DNA from: Microbacterium terregens
Lineage (GTDB): Bacteria > Actinomycetota > Actinomycetes > Actinomycetales > Microbacteriaceae
DNA: 64,000 bases
Direction of reading: 5' to 3'
NCBI RefSeq assembly: GCF_039534975.1
Contig: NZ_BAAAWH010000001.1
Coordinates: 744,001-808,000, forward strand
In this document: positions 17,150-25,100 of the stretch, piece after piece
How the letters are laid out: every line of letters begins with the position of its first letter
How positions within the stretch are numbered: the stretch's first letter is position 1
The notes under the pieces: model-generated
The model's input: the letters and a program-made list of their open reading frames with translations, nothing else
What the model was told of the DNA's origin: nothing
The model's database searches: none
Position numbers and translations under genes: made by a program

Positions 17150-17893
17150 TCAGCCGCGGGACGAGTTCGGTGTCCGCCCGCGGACGATTCCGATGAACGC
17201 CTCGACCTCCGGGGTGGTGCGCTCGGTCGGCCAGACCAGGGCGACCGTGGACGTGGGCCCGTCGCGCAACGGCCGGTAGGCGGCATCCTTGCGGCGGTGC
17301 AGACGCGCCAGCGACATGGGGACGATGATGATCCCCACCCCGGCGGCGACGGTGGCGATCGCCTGCTCGGTGTCCTCCGGCGGGGCGAAGGTCGCCGACG
17401 CGGCGCCCGGGACCACGGGGCCGAGAACATCGTCGCGCGGCACGATCAGGATCTCCCCGGCGAGATCGCCCATCTCGAGCTCGTCAGCGGCCGTCAGGTG
17501 CGACTCGGCCGAGGTGACCACGACAGCCGTCTCGTCGTAGAGCGGGATCACGGACAGGCCGTCGGTGTCGATCGGCAGACGCACGACCGCCGCGTCGAGG
17601 CCCTGCTCGAGGAGCGCGGTGCGCTGCGTCGCGAAATCGAGGGGGTGCAGCTGCAACTCGGTCCGCGGCATCCGCTCGCGCCACGCGTCGACCCAGCCGC
17701 CGAGAGTAGCGCCCGGAATCGCCCCGAGCACGAACCTGGCCGCGGCCGGCGGTGGGGGAGGCGCCGGGGTGACGGCCTTGGGCGTCTTCGCCTTCGCCGT
17801 CCGCTGAGGTACCGCAGCGCGATTGCGTCGCGCCGGGCGCGCTGATCCCGCCGGTCGACCGGAACGGCCGCGCGAACCACCGCTTTTCGCCAT
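17150..17893 (-). CDS. LysR-type effector-binding domain protein lacking a helix-turn-helix
   Basis: 247 aa from ATG 17893. The first 60 residues are basic and Pro/Ala rich (SRGRSGRPAGSARPARRNRA, then TPKAVTPAPPPPPAAARF), where a LysR regulator would have its HTH. After that a LysR-type periplasmic-binding-like domain begins (FVLGAIPGATLGGWVDAWRE), with LDAAVVRLPIDTDGLSVIPL, VVVTSAESHLTAADE and VAAGVGIIIVPMSLARLH. It could sense a small ligand without binding DNA by HTH. The basic linker might bind nucleic acid non-specifically or a protein partner. Some actinobacteria carry such effector-only proteins; their role is not known to me. A 33-bp gap separates it from the divergent DUF1304 gene. 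Confidence 0.82.
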   Translation of the reverse strand: MAKSGGSRGRSGRPAGSARPARRNRAAVPQRTAKAKTPKAVTPAPPPPPAAARFVLGAIPGATLGGWVDAWRERMPRTELQLHPLDFATQRTALLEQGLDAAVVRLPIDTDGLSVIPLYDETAVVVTSAESHLTAADELEMGDLAGEILIVPRDDVLGPVVPGAASATFAPPEDTEQAIATVAAGVGIIIVPMSLARLHRRKDAAYRPLRDGPTSTVALVWPTERTTPEVEAFIGIVRGRTPNSSRG

Positions 17894-17926
17894 GCGGCAA
17901 GCGTAGTCGGGCGCTAGTGTTCGCTC

Positions 17927-18325
17927 ATGATCGCGATCATCGCAACGGTCTTCGCAGCCCTCGCTGCGCTCCTGCACGTGTACATCTTCGTGATGGAGAG
18001 CGTGCAGTGGACGCAGCCGCGGGTGTGGAAGCGCTTCGGAGTTCCCGACCAGGCCGCAGCCGATACGACCAAGCCGATGGCGTACAACCAGGGGTTCTAC
18101 AACCTGTTCCTCGCGATCGGGGCGACCCTCGGGCTGGTGCTGTTCTGGGCCGGCGGTGGAGAGTCTGCGCTACGGGTCGGGGGCGTGACGCTGGTGCTGT
18201 TCAGCCTCGGCTCGATGGTCGCGGCGTCGCTCGTGCTGCTGACCAGCGGCCGCACCTATCTGCGGCCGGCGCTGATCCAGGGCACCCTGCCGCTGATCGG
18301 CTTCGTGCTGTTCCTGTTCGCCTGA
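17927..18325 (+). CDS. DUF1304 family membrane protein
   Basis: 132 aa from ATG 17927 with four predicted membrane helices. The family pattern is clear: HVYIFVMESVQWTQPRVWKR, FGVPDQAAADTTKPMAYNQG, FYNLFLAIGATLGLVLFWAG and LTSGRTYLRPALIQGTLPLI. These small integral membrane proteins are widespread in bacteria and have no established biochemical role. Divergent from the LysR-like gene and convergent with the nuclease gene (13-bp gap). No operon partner on its strand. Confidence 0.92.
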   Translation: MIAIIATVFAALAALLHVYIFVMESVQWTQPRVWKRFGVPDQAAADTTKPMAYNQGFYNLFLAIGATLGLVLFWAGGGESALRVGGVTLVLFSLGSMVAASLVLLTSGRTYLRPALIQGTLPLIGFVLFLFA

Positions 18326-18338
18326 CCGCTGACCGGGC

Positions 18339-18899
18339 TCAGCACGCGCCCCACTGTCCGCGTCCGGCCATGGATGCCTCCGCCTCGAGGGAACGCAGCA
18401 GCGTCTCGTGACGCGTGTTCGGGGCCACGGGCAGAACGGCCGCGTCGCCCTGCGCCACCAGTTCGGCGTTGACGAAGAGCCCGTCCGGCGTCCACAGGTA
18501 CAGCAGGTGCCGGTCGTACCGGTCGAGCACCTCGCGGTCAGGGGCGCCCCACACCGTGGAGCCCGGCGGGAGCAGCGCGCGAAGCCGGGCTGTCGCCTCC
18601 GTGCCCCAGCACTCCGGTTCCGGCGCGATCTCGGGTGTGTCCACGCCGATGAGGCGGACGCGGGTCGAGCCGGCATCGGTCACGACGCCGTTCGGCTTCG
18701 CAACGTGCGCGCGCAGGGTGTCGCCGTCGTGCACGCTCTCGACGGTCATCTCGAACGCGTCGTCCGGGATGCCGGGCGGATCCTCGACCGCCACAGCCGT
18801 CGAGCCGACCGGATCGCCGGGATCGCGGGGCACGGCCAGCCAGATCGCGACCGCCACCGCTGCGAGGCAGAGGATGCCGATCGCGAACTGTCGAATCAC
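18339..18899 (-). CDS. Thermonuclease-family (SNase-like) nuclease, membrane-anchored
   Basis: 186 aa from ATG 18899. An N-terminal hydrophobic stretch (FAIGILCLAAVAVAIWLAV, residues 4-22) should anchor or export it. The nuclease domain follows with ESVHDGDTLRAHV, TRVRLIGVDTPEIAPEPECW (catalytic Arg and Asp region), and REVLDRYDRHLLYLWTPDGL (second catalytic Arg region), then LVAQGDAAVLPVAPN. These match the OB-fold staphylococcal nuclease family, which cleaves DNA or RNA with Ca2+. The Glu of the catalytic pair is probably in PEPECWGTEA. A secreted or wall-associated scavenging nuclease is the likely role. Confidence 0.9.
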   Translation of the reverse strand: MIRQFAIGILCLAAVAVAIWLAVPRDPGDPVGSTAVAVEDPPGIPDDAFEMTVESVHDGDTLRAHVAKPNGVVTDAGSTRVRLIGVDTPEIAPEPECWGTEATARLRALLPPGSTVWGAPDREVLDRYDRHLLYLWTPDGLFVNAELVAQGDAAVLPVAPNTRHETLLRSLEAEASMAGRGQWGAC

Positions 18900-19015
18900 G
18901 CTGCGAGCCTAGGCGGCATCGTCGACGTGCCCGGTCTGTCGACCCTGGTCCCGTGCCCTCGAAAGGAGAACCCCGGGTTCAGAGGTCGCAACCCGCCCGC
19001 GCTGGGCGTGCGGGA

Positions 19016-19447
19016 TCAGGCCGCCAGGCGCAGCCCGCGGCGGTCGGTCGCGACGCGCTCGCCGTCTCCGATGGTCTCGTCGTCTCCGATGAGCGAGCCG
19101 ACGGCGACGCGGGCGCCGGTGCCGACATAGGTGCGCACGCCGATCTTCGCTCCCGCGCCGATGGCAGCGCCCGAGCCGATGTGCGCGTGCGGGGCGATGT
19201 CGGCCTCGGGCCCGATCACGGCATCCTGTTCCACCCACACGCCGCGGCCCACGTGTGCACCGGCGGCGATGTGAACTCCGGGCTCGACGTAGGCGCCGAT
19301 CTCCACGATCGCGCTCGGGTGCACCTTCGCGCCGTGCGCGATCAGGCCCCGTCCGTTCGTGTGCTTGCGGTAGCGCAGCATCTCACCACGGTCGTTCTCG
19401 ATGTCGATGTAATTCTTACCCACGGTGCCCTCCAACGGCGCATTCAA
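19016..19447 (-). CDS. Left-handed beta-helix hexapeptide-repeat protein
   Basis: 143 aa from ATG 19447; a GTG start a few codons in (before GKNYIDIENDRGEML) is possible. From about residue 35 on it consists of hexapeptide repeats (IAHGAKVHPSAIVEIGAYVE, IAAGAHVGRGVWVEQDAVIG, IGSGAAIGAGAKIGVRTYVG), the signature of a left-handed beta-helix found in acyl- and acetyltransferases and in gamma-carbonic anhydrase-like proteins. It lacks an obvious acceptor-site domain, so activity cannot be named. The 116-bp gap between the nuclease gene and this gene shows nothing beyond plain sequence. Confidence 0.8.
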   Translation of the reverse strand: MNAPLEGTVGKNYIDIENDRGEMLRYRKHTNGRGLIAHGAKVHPSAIVEIGAYVEPGVHIAAGAHVGRGVWVEQDAVIGPEADIAPHAHIGSGAAIGAGAKIGVRTYVGTGARVAVGSLIGDDETIGDGERVATDRRGLRLAA

Positions 19448-19579
19448 GCCGATACATGAATAACCTGACCCGCCGCGAATTCATTCCCTCGCATCGGCTT
19501 GGCCGCACCCACCCCTCGGCAGCTGTTATTCGGTCTCGACGGCGGATCGGATTCCTTCGGAGTCGGTATCGGCGCCCGG

Positions 19580-19840
19580 GTGTGCACAACGTCGCCATTC
19601 CCGCGTCGACCGCGTCGGGGCCGGCGGAATTCCGCGGGTCGGCGCACCGGCCGATGCGGCGGTGGTGACGTTGTGCACACGCCCATCAACGGCCCCGCCG
19701 GTGCCGCCACGTCCCTGCCGGCGCGTCCGTGCGCGCGCGGGTGCGCACAACGTCGCCATTCCCGCGTCGACCGCGCGGGGGCCGGCGGAATTCCGCGGGT
19801 CAGCGCACCGGGTGATGCGGCGGTCGCGACGTTGTGCACC
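19580..19840. repeat. Duplicated ~100-bp palindromic module, family D
   Basis: Module 1 (19580-19680) is bounded by perfect 14-bp inverted ends (GTGTGCACAACGTC and its complement). Module 2 (19740-19840) has near-identical ends (GCGCACAACGTCGC against GCGACGTTGTGCAC). Both share the interior CCATTCCCGCGTCGACCGCG and CCGGCGGAATTCCGCGGGTC. They fill most of the 423-bp gap between the hexapeptide-repeat protein and the FAD oxidoreductase, and no credible gene is present there. A further GAATAAC/GTTATTC inverted pair lies at 19456-19532, possibly upstream control of the hexapeptide gene. Confidence 0.9.
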
Positions 19841-19870
19841 CCTCACCGCACCCGCCGGAAGCACTGCGGA

Positions 19871-21307
19871 CTACGAGTCGAAACCCAGGCCGAGCGCGTC
19901 CAGCGTCCGAAGCAGCAGATTCCGGCGCCCGTCGTGGTGGTCGGCGCGATCCAACGACCACCGGGTCGCATTGATGCCGATCGCGGCGGCCGGTTCTGGC
20001 GGGAACGGCAGCGGCCTCTCCCGCACCATCCGCAGCGACGTCCGCTCGGTCGGGATGCCGTCGAGCAGGTCGAGCATCACCTCGCCGGCGAAGCGGGTGG
20101 CCGCGACCCCCAGACCGGTGAACCCGGCGGCGTACGCGACCTTTCCGCCGCGCGCCGTGCCGAAGAAGGCGCAGAAACGTGAGCAGGTGTCGATCGCCCC
20201 CGCCCAGCGGTGCGTGAACCGCAGACCCTCGAGCTGGGGGAACATCGTGAAGAAGTGGCTCGCGAGCGTGCGGAAAGTCTCCGGCCGGTCCTCGTAGGCC
20301 GCCCGCACCCGCCCGCCGTAGTGGTAGACGGCGTCGTACCCGCCGAACAGGATGCGCCCGTCGGCGCTCTGCCGGAAGTAGTGGAACTGGTTCGCGAGGT
20401 CGCTGAGTCCCTGCCGTTCGTTCCATCCGATCGCCGCACGCTGCTCGTCCGTCAGCGGCTCGGTCATGAGCACGTAGTCGTAGACGGGCACGGTCATCAG
20501 CGCATTCCGCTTCAGCAGCGACGGGAACACGTTCGTGGCCAGCACCGCTTTGCGGGCGGAGATGCGTCCGTTCTCGGTGATCACCTCGACGCCGTCGGCG
20601 GAGGTGTCGATGCGCCGCACCGGCGAGTGCTCGAAGATCCGGACGTCCCGCTCCTCTGCCGCGCGCGCAAGCCCGGTGGCCAGTCGGCCGGGGTGCACGA
20701 GGGCGTTCGACTGCGTCTCGAAGACGGCGCCCAGATACGTCGGGGAGGCGACGGATGCCTGAACCTGCGCCGCATCGAGCCGCACCAGTCCGCTCTCACC
20801 GCGGGCCGCGGCATCCTGCATCCATTCGTCCAGCCACGCGAGCTGGTGCGGCTCCGTCGCCACGGAGAGCGCACCGACCCGCTCCCACTCCGCGTCGATC
20901 CCCCACTCCGCGATGTCGGCGCCCATCGCGTCGAGGTTCTGCTCGCCGAGGTGATCCAGCGCGTCGATCTCGTCCGGCCACCGTGCCAGACCGTTGTCGC
21001 GGCCATGGGTGAGGCTCGCTTCGCAGAACCCGCCGTTGCGCCCGGACGCCGCCCAGCCGACCGTCCGCGCCTCCACGATCGCGATGCGGGCATCCGGATC
21101 GCGGCGGCGCGCCAGCAACGCCGTCCACAGCCCGGTGTATCCGGCACCGACGATCACGAGGTCCGCGTCATGGGTCCCCGCCAGCGCGGCCCGAGACGGC
21201 GGCGCTGCCAGATCGTCGAGCCAGAAGATGCTCTGCCGCGTCGCGGCCAGGCTGTGCTCGACGATGGATGCTGCCGGCCGCTGTCGCTCGAAGACCGTCG
21301 TGCCCAC
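19871..21307 (-). CDS. FAD-dependent oxidoreductase (DAO/PuuB-like family)
   Basis: 478 aa from GTG 21307, with GGGAGTG upstream. A Rossmann dinucleotide-binding motif sits at about residues 48-70 (DADLVIVGAGYTGLWTALLA), followed by IAIVEARTVGWAASGRNGGF, typical of the D-amino-acid-oxidase fold group that includes gamma-glutamylputrescine oxidase. Later elements are NALVHPGRLATGLARAAEER, VLATNVFPSLLKRN, GRILFGGYDAVYHYGGRVRA and the C-terminal FAD contact GKVAYAAGFTGLGVAATRFA. It likely oxidises an amine or amino acid, releasing ammonia or an aldehyde with H2O2; the substrate is unknown. No catabolic partners are adjacent. Confidence 0.9.
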   Translation of the reverse strand: MGTTVFERQRPAASIVEHSLAATRQSIFWLDDLAAPPSRAALAGTHDADLVIVGAGYTGLWTALLARRRDPDARIAIVEARTVGWAASGRNGGFCEASLTHGRDNGLARWPDEIDALDHLGEQNLDAMGADIAEWGIDAEWERVGALSVATEPHQLAWLDEWMQDAAARGESGLVRLDAAQVQASVASPTYLGAVFETQSNALVHPGRLATGLARAAEERDVRIFEHSPVRRIDTSADGVEVITENGRISARKAVLATNVFPSLLKRNALMTVPVYDYVLMTEPLTDEQRAAIGWNERQGLSDLANQFHYFRQSADGRILFGGYDAVYHYGGRVRAAYEDRPETFRTLASHFFTMFPQLEGLRFTHRWAGAIDTCSRFCAFFGTARGGKVAYAAGFTGLGVAATRFAGEVMLDLLDGIPTERTSLRMVRERPLPFPPEPAAAIGINATRWSLDRADHHDGRRNLLLRTLDALGLGFDS

Positions 21308-21412
21308 GGGTTCACTCCCCTGTCGGTTGGTGTCCCCATCCTGCCGGGTCGGGCCCGTTCGATCGAGGGCGGTGTGTCCGCGCAGCCCTACGACGGCGCG
21401 AGGCCGCCGTCG

Positions 21413-22186
21413 TCAGACCTGGCACCGCGGACACCAGAACACGTTCCGCTCGCTCGTCGGCCCCGCTCCGAGACTGCCCTCCTGGATCAGGGTGCCGCAG
21501 CGCCGGCAGGGCTTGCCGGCGCGGCCGTAGACCCAGAACCGGCGACCCGGGCGGTCCTCGCCGGTGAAGGTGCGCGCCGCGCGGTGCACGTTGGCGCGGA
21601 TCATGCGGGCGCCCAGATCGAGAAGGGCCGCGGCATCCACCTCGGTCGCGGGCTTGGTCGGCAGGATGCCGCGGACGAAGAGCATCTCGTTGGCGTACAC
21701 GTTGCCGAATCCGGCGACGTTGCGCTGGTCGAGCACGGCGACGTGCGCGGCCCGGGGATCCGCACCCAGCCTGCGGGTGGCCTCCGCCGGGTCCCAGTCG
21801 GGGCCCAGCGGGTCGGGACCGAGGTAGTCGACCAGGCTGCCTTCATCGCGCGTGGGCACCAGATCGATGTCGGCGAGGTCGAACCCCACCGTGTCCCACT
21901 CCTCGGTGCCCACGATCGCGCGCGCCTGGAACGCGGGCTTGCGCCAGGGCTCACCCCGGCGGTACACCCGCCACTCGCCCTCCATCTTCAGATGTGAGTG
22001 CAGGGTCCACTCGCCGATGCGATGCAGCAGATGCTTGCCGCGGGCGACGACGGAATGCACGGGCATGCCCCGCAGGTCCGCCGTGGCCAGCTGCGGCACC
22101 CGCAGCTCGAAGCGGGTGACCTCGCTGCCGGCCAGCGCGTCGTGAAGCCGCTGCGCGGCGCGATGGACGGTGTCGCCCTCAGGCAC
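21413..22186 (-). CDS. nei: Fpg/Nei-type DNA glycosylase (endonuclease VIII-like)
   Basis: 257 aa from GTG 22186, so the mature enzyme begins PEGDTVHRAAQ after Met removal, giving the catalytic N-terminal Pro and Glu of this family. Other hallmarks are VVARGKHLLHRIGEWTLHSH (conserved Lys), LDQRNVAGFGNVYANEMLFV (the H2TH helix-two-turn-helix) and a C-terminal zinc finger with CRRCG and CPRCQ. It removes oxidised pyrimidines and cuts the AP site by beta/delta elimination. A longer in-frame start would add non-homologous residues and destroy the Pro N-terminus. The gene overlaps the end of lhr by 8 bp, so helicase and glycosylase are co-expressed. Confidence 0.94.
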   Translation of the reverse strand: MPEGDTVHRAAQRLHDALAGSEVTRFELRVPQLATADLRGMPVHSVVARGKHLLHRIGEWTLHSHLKMEGEWRVYRRGEPWRKPAFQARAIVGTEEWDTVGFDLADIDLVPTRDEGSLVDYLGPDPLGPDWDPAEATRRLGADPRAAHVAVLDQRNVAGFGNVYANEMLFVRGILPTKPATEVDAAALLDLGARMIRANVHRAARTFTGEDRPGRRFWVYGRAGKPCRRCGTLIQEGSLGAGPTSERNVFWCPRCQV

Positions 22187-25100
22187 GCGCCGCCTCGCGA
22201 AGCGCGTCTCCGGCCGTCGCGCGGCGCAGGGTGAGGCCCCGGGGCGACTCGACGAAGCCGGCATCGCGCAGTGCGCGTCCGACGGGCGTGCCGTAGACGA
22301 ACACACCGTTGACCTGCTCGATGGTCAACGTCGCGAGGCGCCGTGCGCGCGCGGTCGCGACCAGATCGCGGGTGCCGGCGGCCAGAACCGCCTCATCGTC
22401 CGTGAAGGCGAGCGCCGACTTGCCGCCGCGCTCCAGGTACAGCACCAGTGCGCCGTCCACGACGACGACCAGGCCGCCCGCCTTGCGGCCGGGGCGATGC
22501 GCGATGCCCTCCAGCGCCGGCCAGGCCAGCGCGGCGCCGTACGGGTTCGCCGGATCGGTGGCGGCGAGCGTGACCGCCCGCAGCGGTGGCGGGTCCTGCA
22601 GCCCCGCGAATTCGCGAAGGCGATCGACGGTGGCCGACGCCGCGAACTGTGCGGCGCCGAGCTTTTCGATGACGTAGCCGCGCCGGCAGTGGCCGGCCTG
22701 CTCGAACCCCGCGAGGACGCGGTACGCCTGCGCGAATCCGCCGGGCAAGCCCTCGGCCTGCACCGACCCCCGCGTGACCACGCCGTACCGATCCAGCAGC
22801 AGACTCGCCGCCGCCGTCGCGCGCAGCGTGGGCTCGGGCTCCGGCTCGGGCAGCAGCGACCAGCGGCCGCCGAGCGCCGGGGGCCGCGGTGGCGCACTCG
22901 TCCGCGGGATCGCGGCGCCACGATACAGCCGCGCGCGGGGGGCCTTGCGCGCGGTGCGGTGGGCTTGTGATCCGCCCCCGAGCAGCATCCGGATCGGGGC
23001 GAACGTGTCGTTGGTGACCCGGCCGGACCAGGTAAGGCTCCACAGCGCCTCGACCACGGACTGCTCGTTCTCGGCGCCGGTGAGCTGGCGCAGCTGGGTG
23101 GCGAAGTAGGCACCGCCCGAGGCGAGCGCGTCCACGAGGCGCTCTTCGAGGGAGCCGGCGACCAGCTCGTCCTCGGGCGACTGCAGGGTGAGGGGTGCCG
23201 TGTCGGCGGGGTGCAGCGCGACCCACCCATCACGGCCCGGCAGCGCGCCGTGGCCGGACCAGATCACCTCTCCCGTCGCGGTGAGCTCGTCCAGCATCGC
23301 GGGGGTGTAATCGGAGACCCGCGACGGCAGCACGAGGGATTCCCAGGCGCTCGCCGGAATCGGCACGCCGGCCAGCTGCTCGATGACCGCGGCCACCCCG
23401 TCGATGCCCTCCAGCGGTCGTGTGAGGTGCTGCCAGACCGGCAGGAATCGGGCGAAAGCCTCGGGCGAGACCGGCTCGACGCTTCCGCGGATCGCCGCGA
23501 GCGAGCGCATCCGCAGCCGCCGCAGCACTTCCGAGTCGCACCACTCGGTCTCGTCGCCGGTCGCATCCGTCTGAGGCAGGAAGAACCCGCTCGCGATGCG
23601 CCCCTGGCCCTCCAGACGCTGCAGGGTGAGCCGTGCGACCGCGACGCCGACGCCGAGTCGGGTGGCGACGGCATGCGTCGGAAAGGGTCCGTGCGTGCGC
23701 GCGAAGCGGGCGACCAGGTCGCCGAGCGGGTCGGCGAAGGGTTCCAGGAACGCGTTGGGGATGCCGACGGGCAGGGCGGCACCGAGGGCATCGCGCAGTC
23801 GTCCGGCGTCCTCGATGGCCGCCACGCGCGTGACCCCCGCGATCGTCACGGGTATCGCCCGTCGGGTGGCGATCAGCTCATCCAGATGAGCGGATGCTTC
23901 GGCCGTCGTCGCGGTGTCAGAACGAGCCCGAGGAACCTCTGCCGCGGTCTGATCCCGCGACGACGCGATCTCGTCGGATTCCGCGGACACGATCGACGGA
24001 AGGTGCTCCTCCGACCCCGACCCCGAGCCCGAGCCCGATGGCTCGAGCCGAGCCGCGACCTCCGCGGCGTCGAGGGGTCCCAGCATCCGCAGCAGGTCGG
24101 CGACGCCCTCGAGACCCCGGGCATGACGGTCGGGGTCGAGCCGCTGTGCCTCCCGCTCGAACTGCGCCATGATCTCGGGGTCGAGCAGCTCGCGCATCTC
24201 GACCTTGCCGAGCAATTCGCTCAGCAGCGCAGGATCGACCGACAGTGCGGCCGCTCGCCGCTCGGCCAGCGGCGAGTCGCCCTCGTACATGAACGCACCG
24301 ACATATCCGAAGAGCAGATCGCGGGCGTACGGCGAAGGCTGGCTCGTCGTGATCTCCACCAGACGGATGCTGCGCTCTCCGATCCGGCGCGCGATGCGCA
24401 GCAGCGCGGGAACGTCGTACACGTCCTGCAGCACTTCGCGCAGTGTCTCGAGGATGATCGGGAACGTCGGGTATCGCCGCGCCACCTCGAGCAGCTGCGC
24501 AGAACGCTGACGCTGCTGCCAGAGCGGCGACCGGCGGTTCGGGTTCATGCGCGGCATGAGGAGCGCGCGGGCGGCGCACTCGCGGAAGCGCGAGGCGAAC
24601 AGCGCGGAGCCGCCGACCTCGTCGGTGACGATCTGCTCGAGCTCATCGGGTTCGAAGACGAACAGCTCGGCGCCCGGGGGTTCTGCCGCGGCATCCGGAA
24701 CCCGCGCGATGATGCCGTCATCGCTGGCCACCGCGGATCCTTCGACCCCGAGGCGCTCGCGGATCCGCGCGTTCACTGCGAGGGCCCACGGCCCGTGCAC
24801 CTTCATGCCGTATGGGGAATGGAGGATCACGCGCCAGTCGCCGACCTCGTCGCGACCGCGCTCGACGGTGAGGGACTTATCGGTCGGGAGGGTTCCGGTG
24901 GCCTCGCGCTGCTCGGCGAGGTAGGCGAGCAGGTTGGTGGATGCGTTCTCGTCGAGCCCCGCGTCGGTGAGGCGCTCGCGGGCCTTCGCGGGCGGAGACG
25001 CCGACACCTCGCGGGAGAACTTTCCGAGCGCTTCTCCGAGCTCCGCCGGGCGGCCGAGGCCATCGCCGTGCCAGAACGGCAGCTTGCCCGGCTGCCCGTA

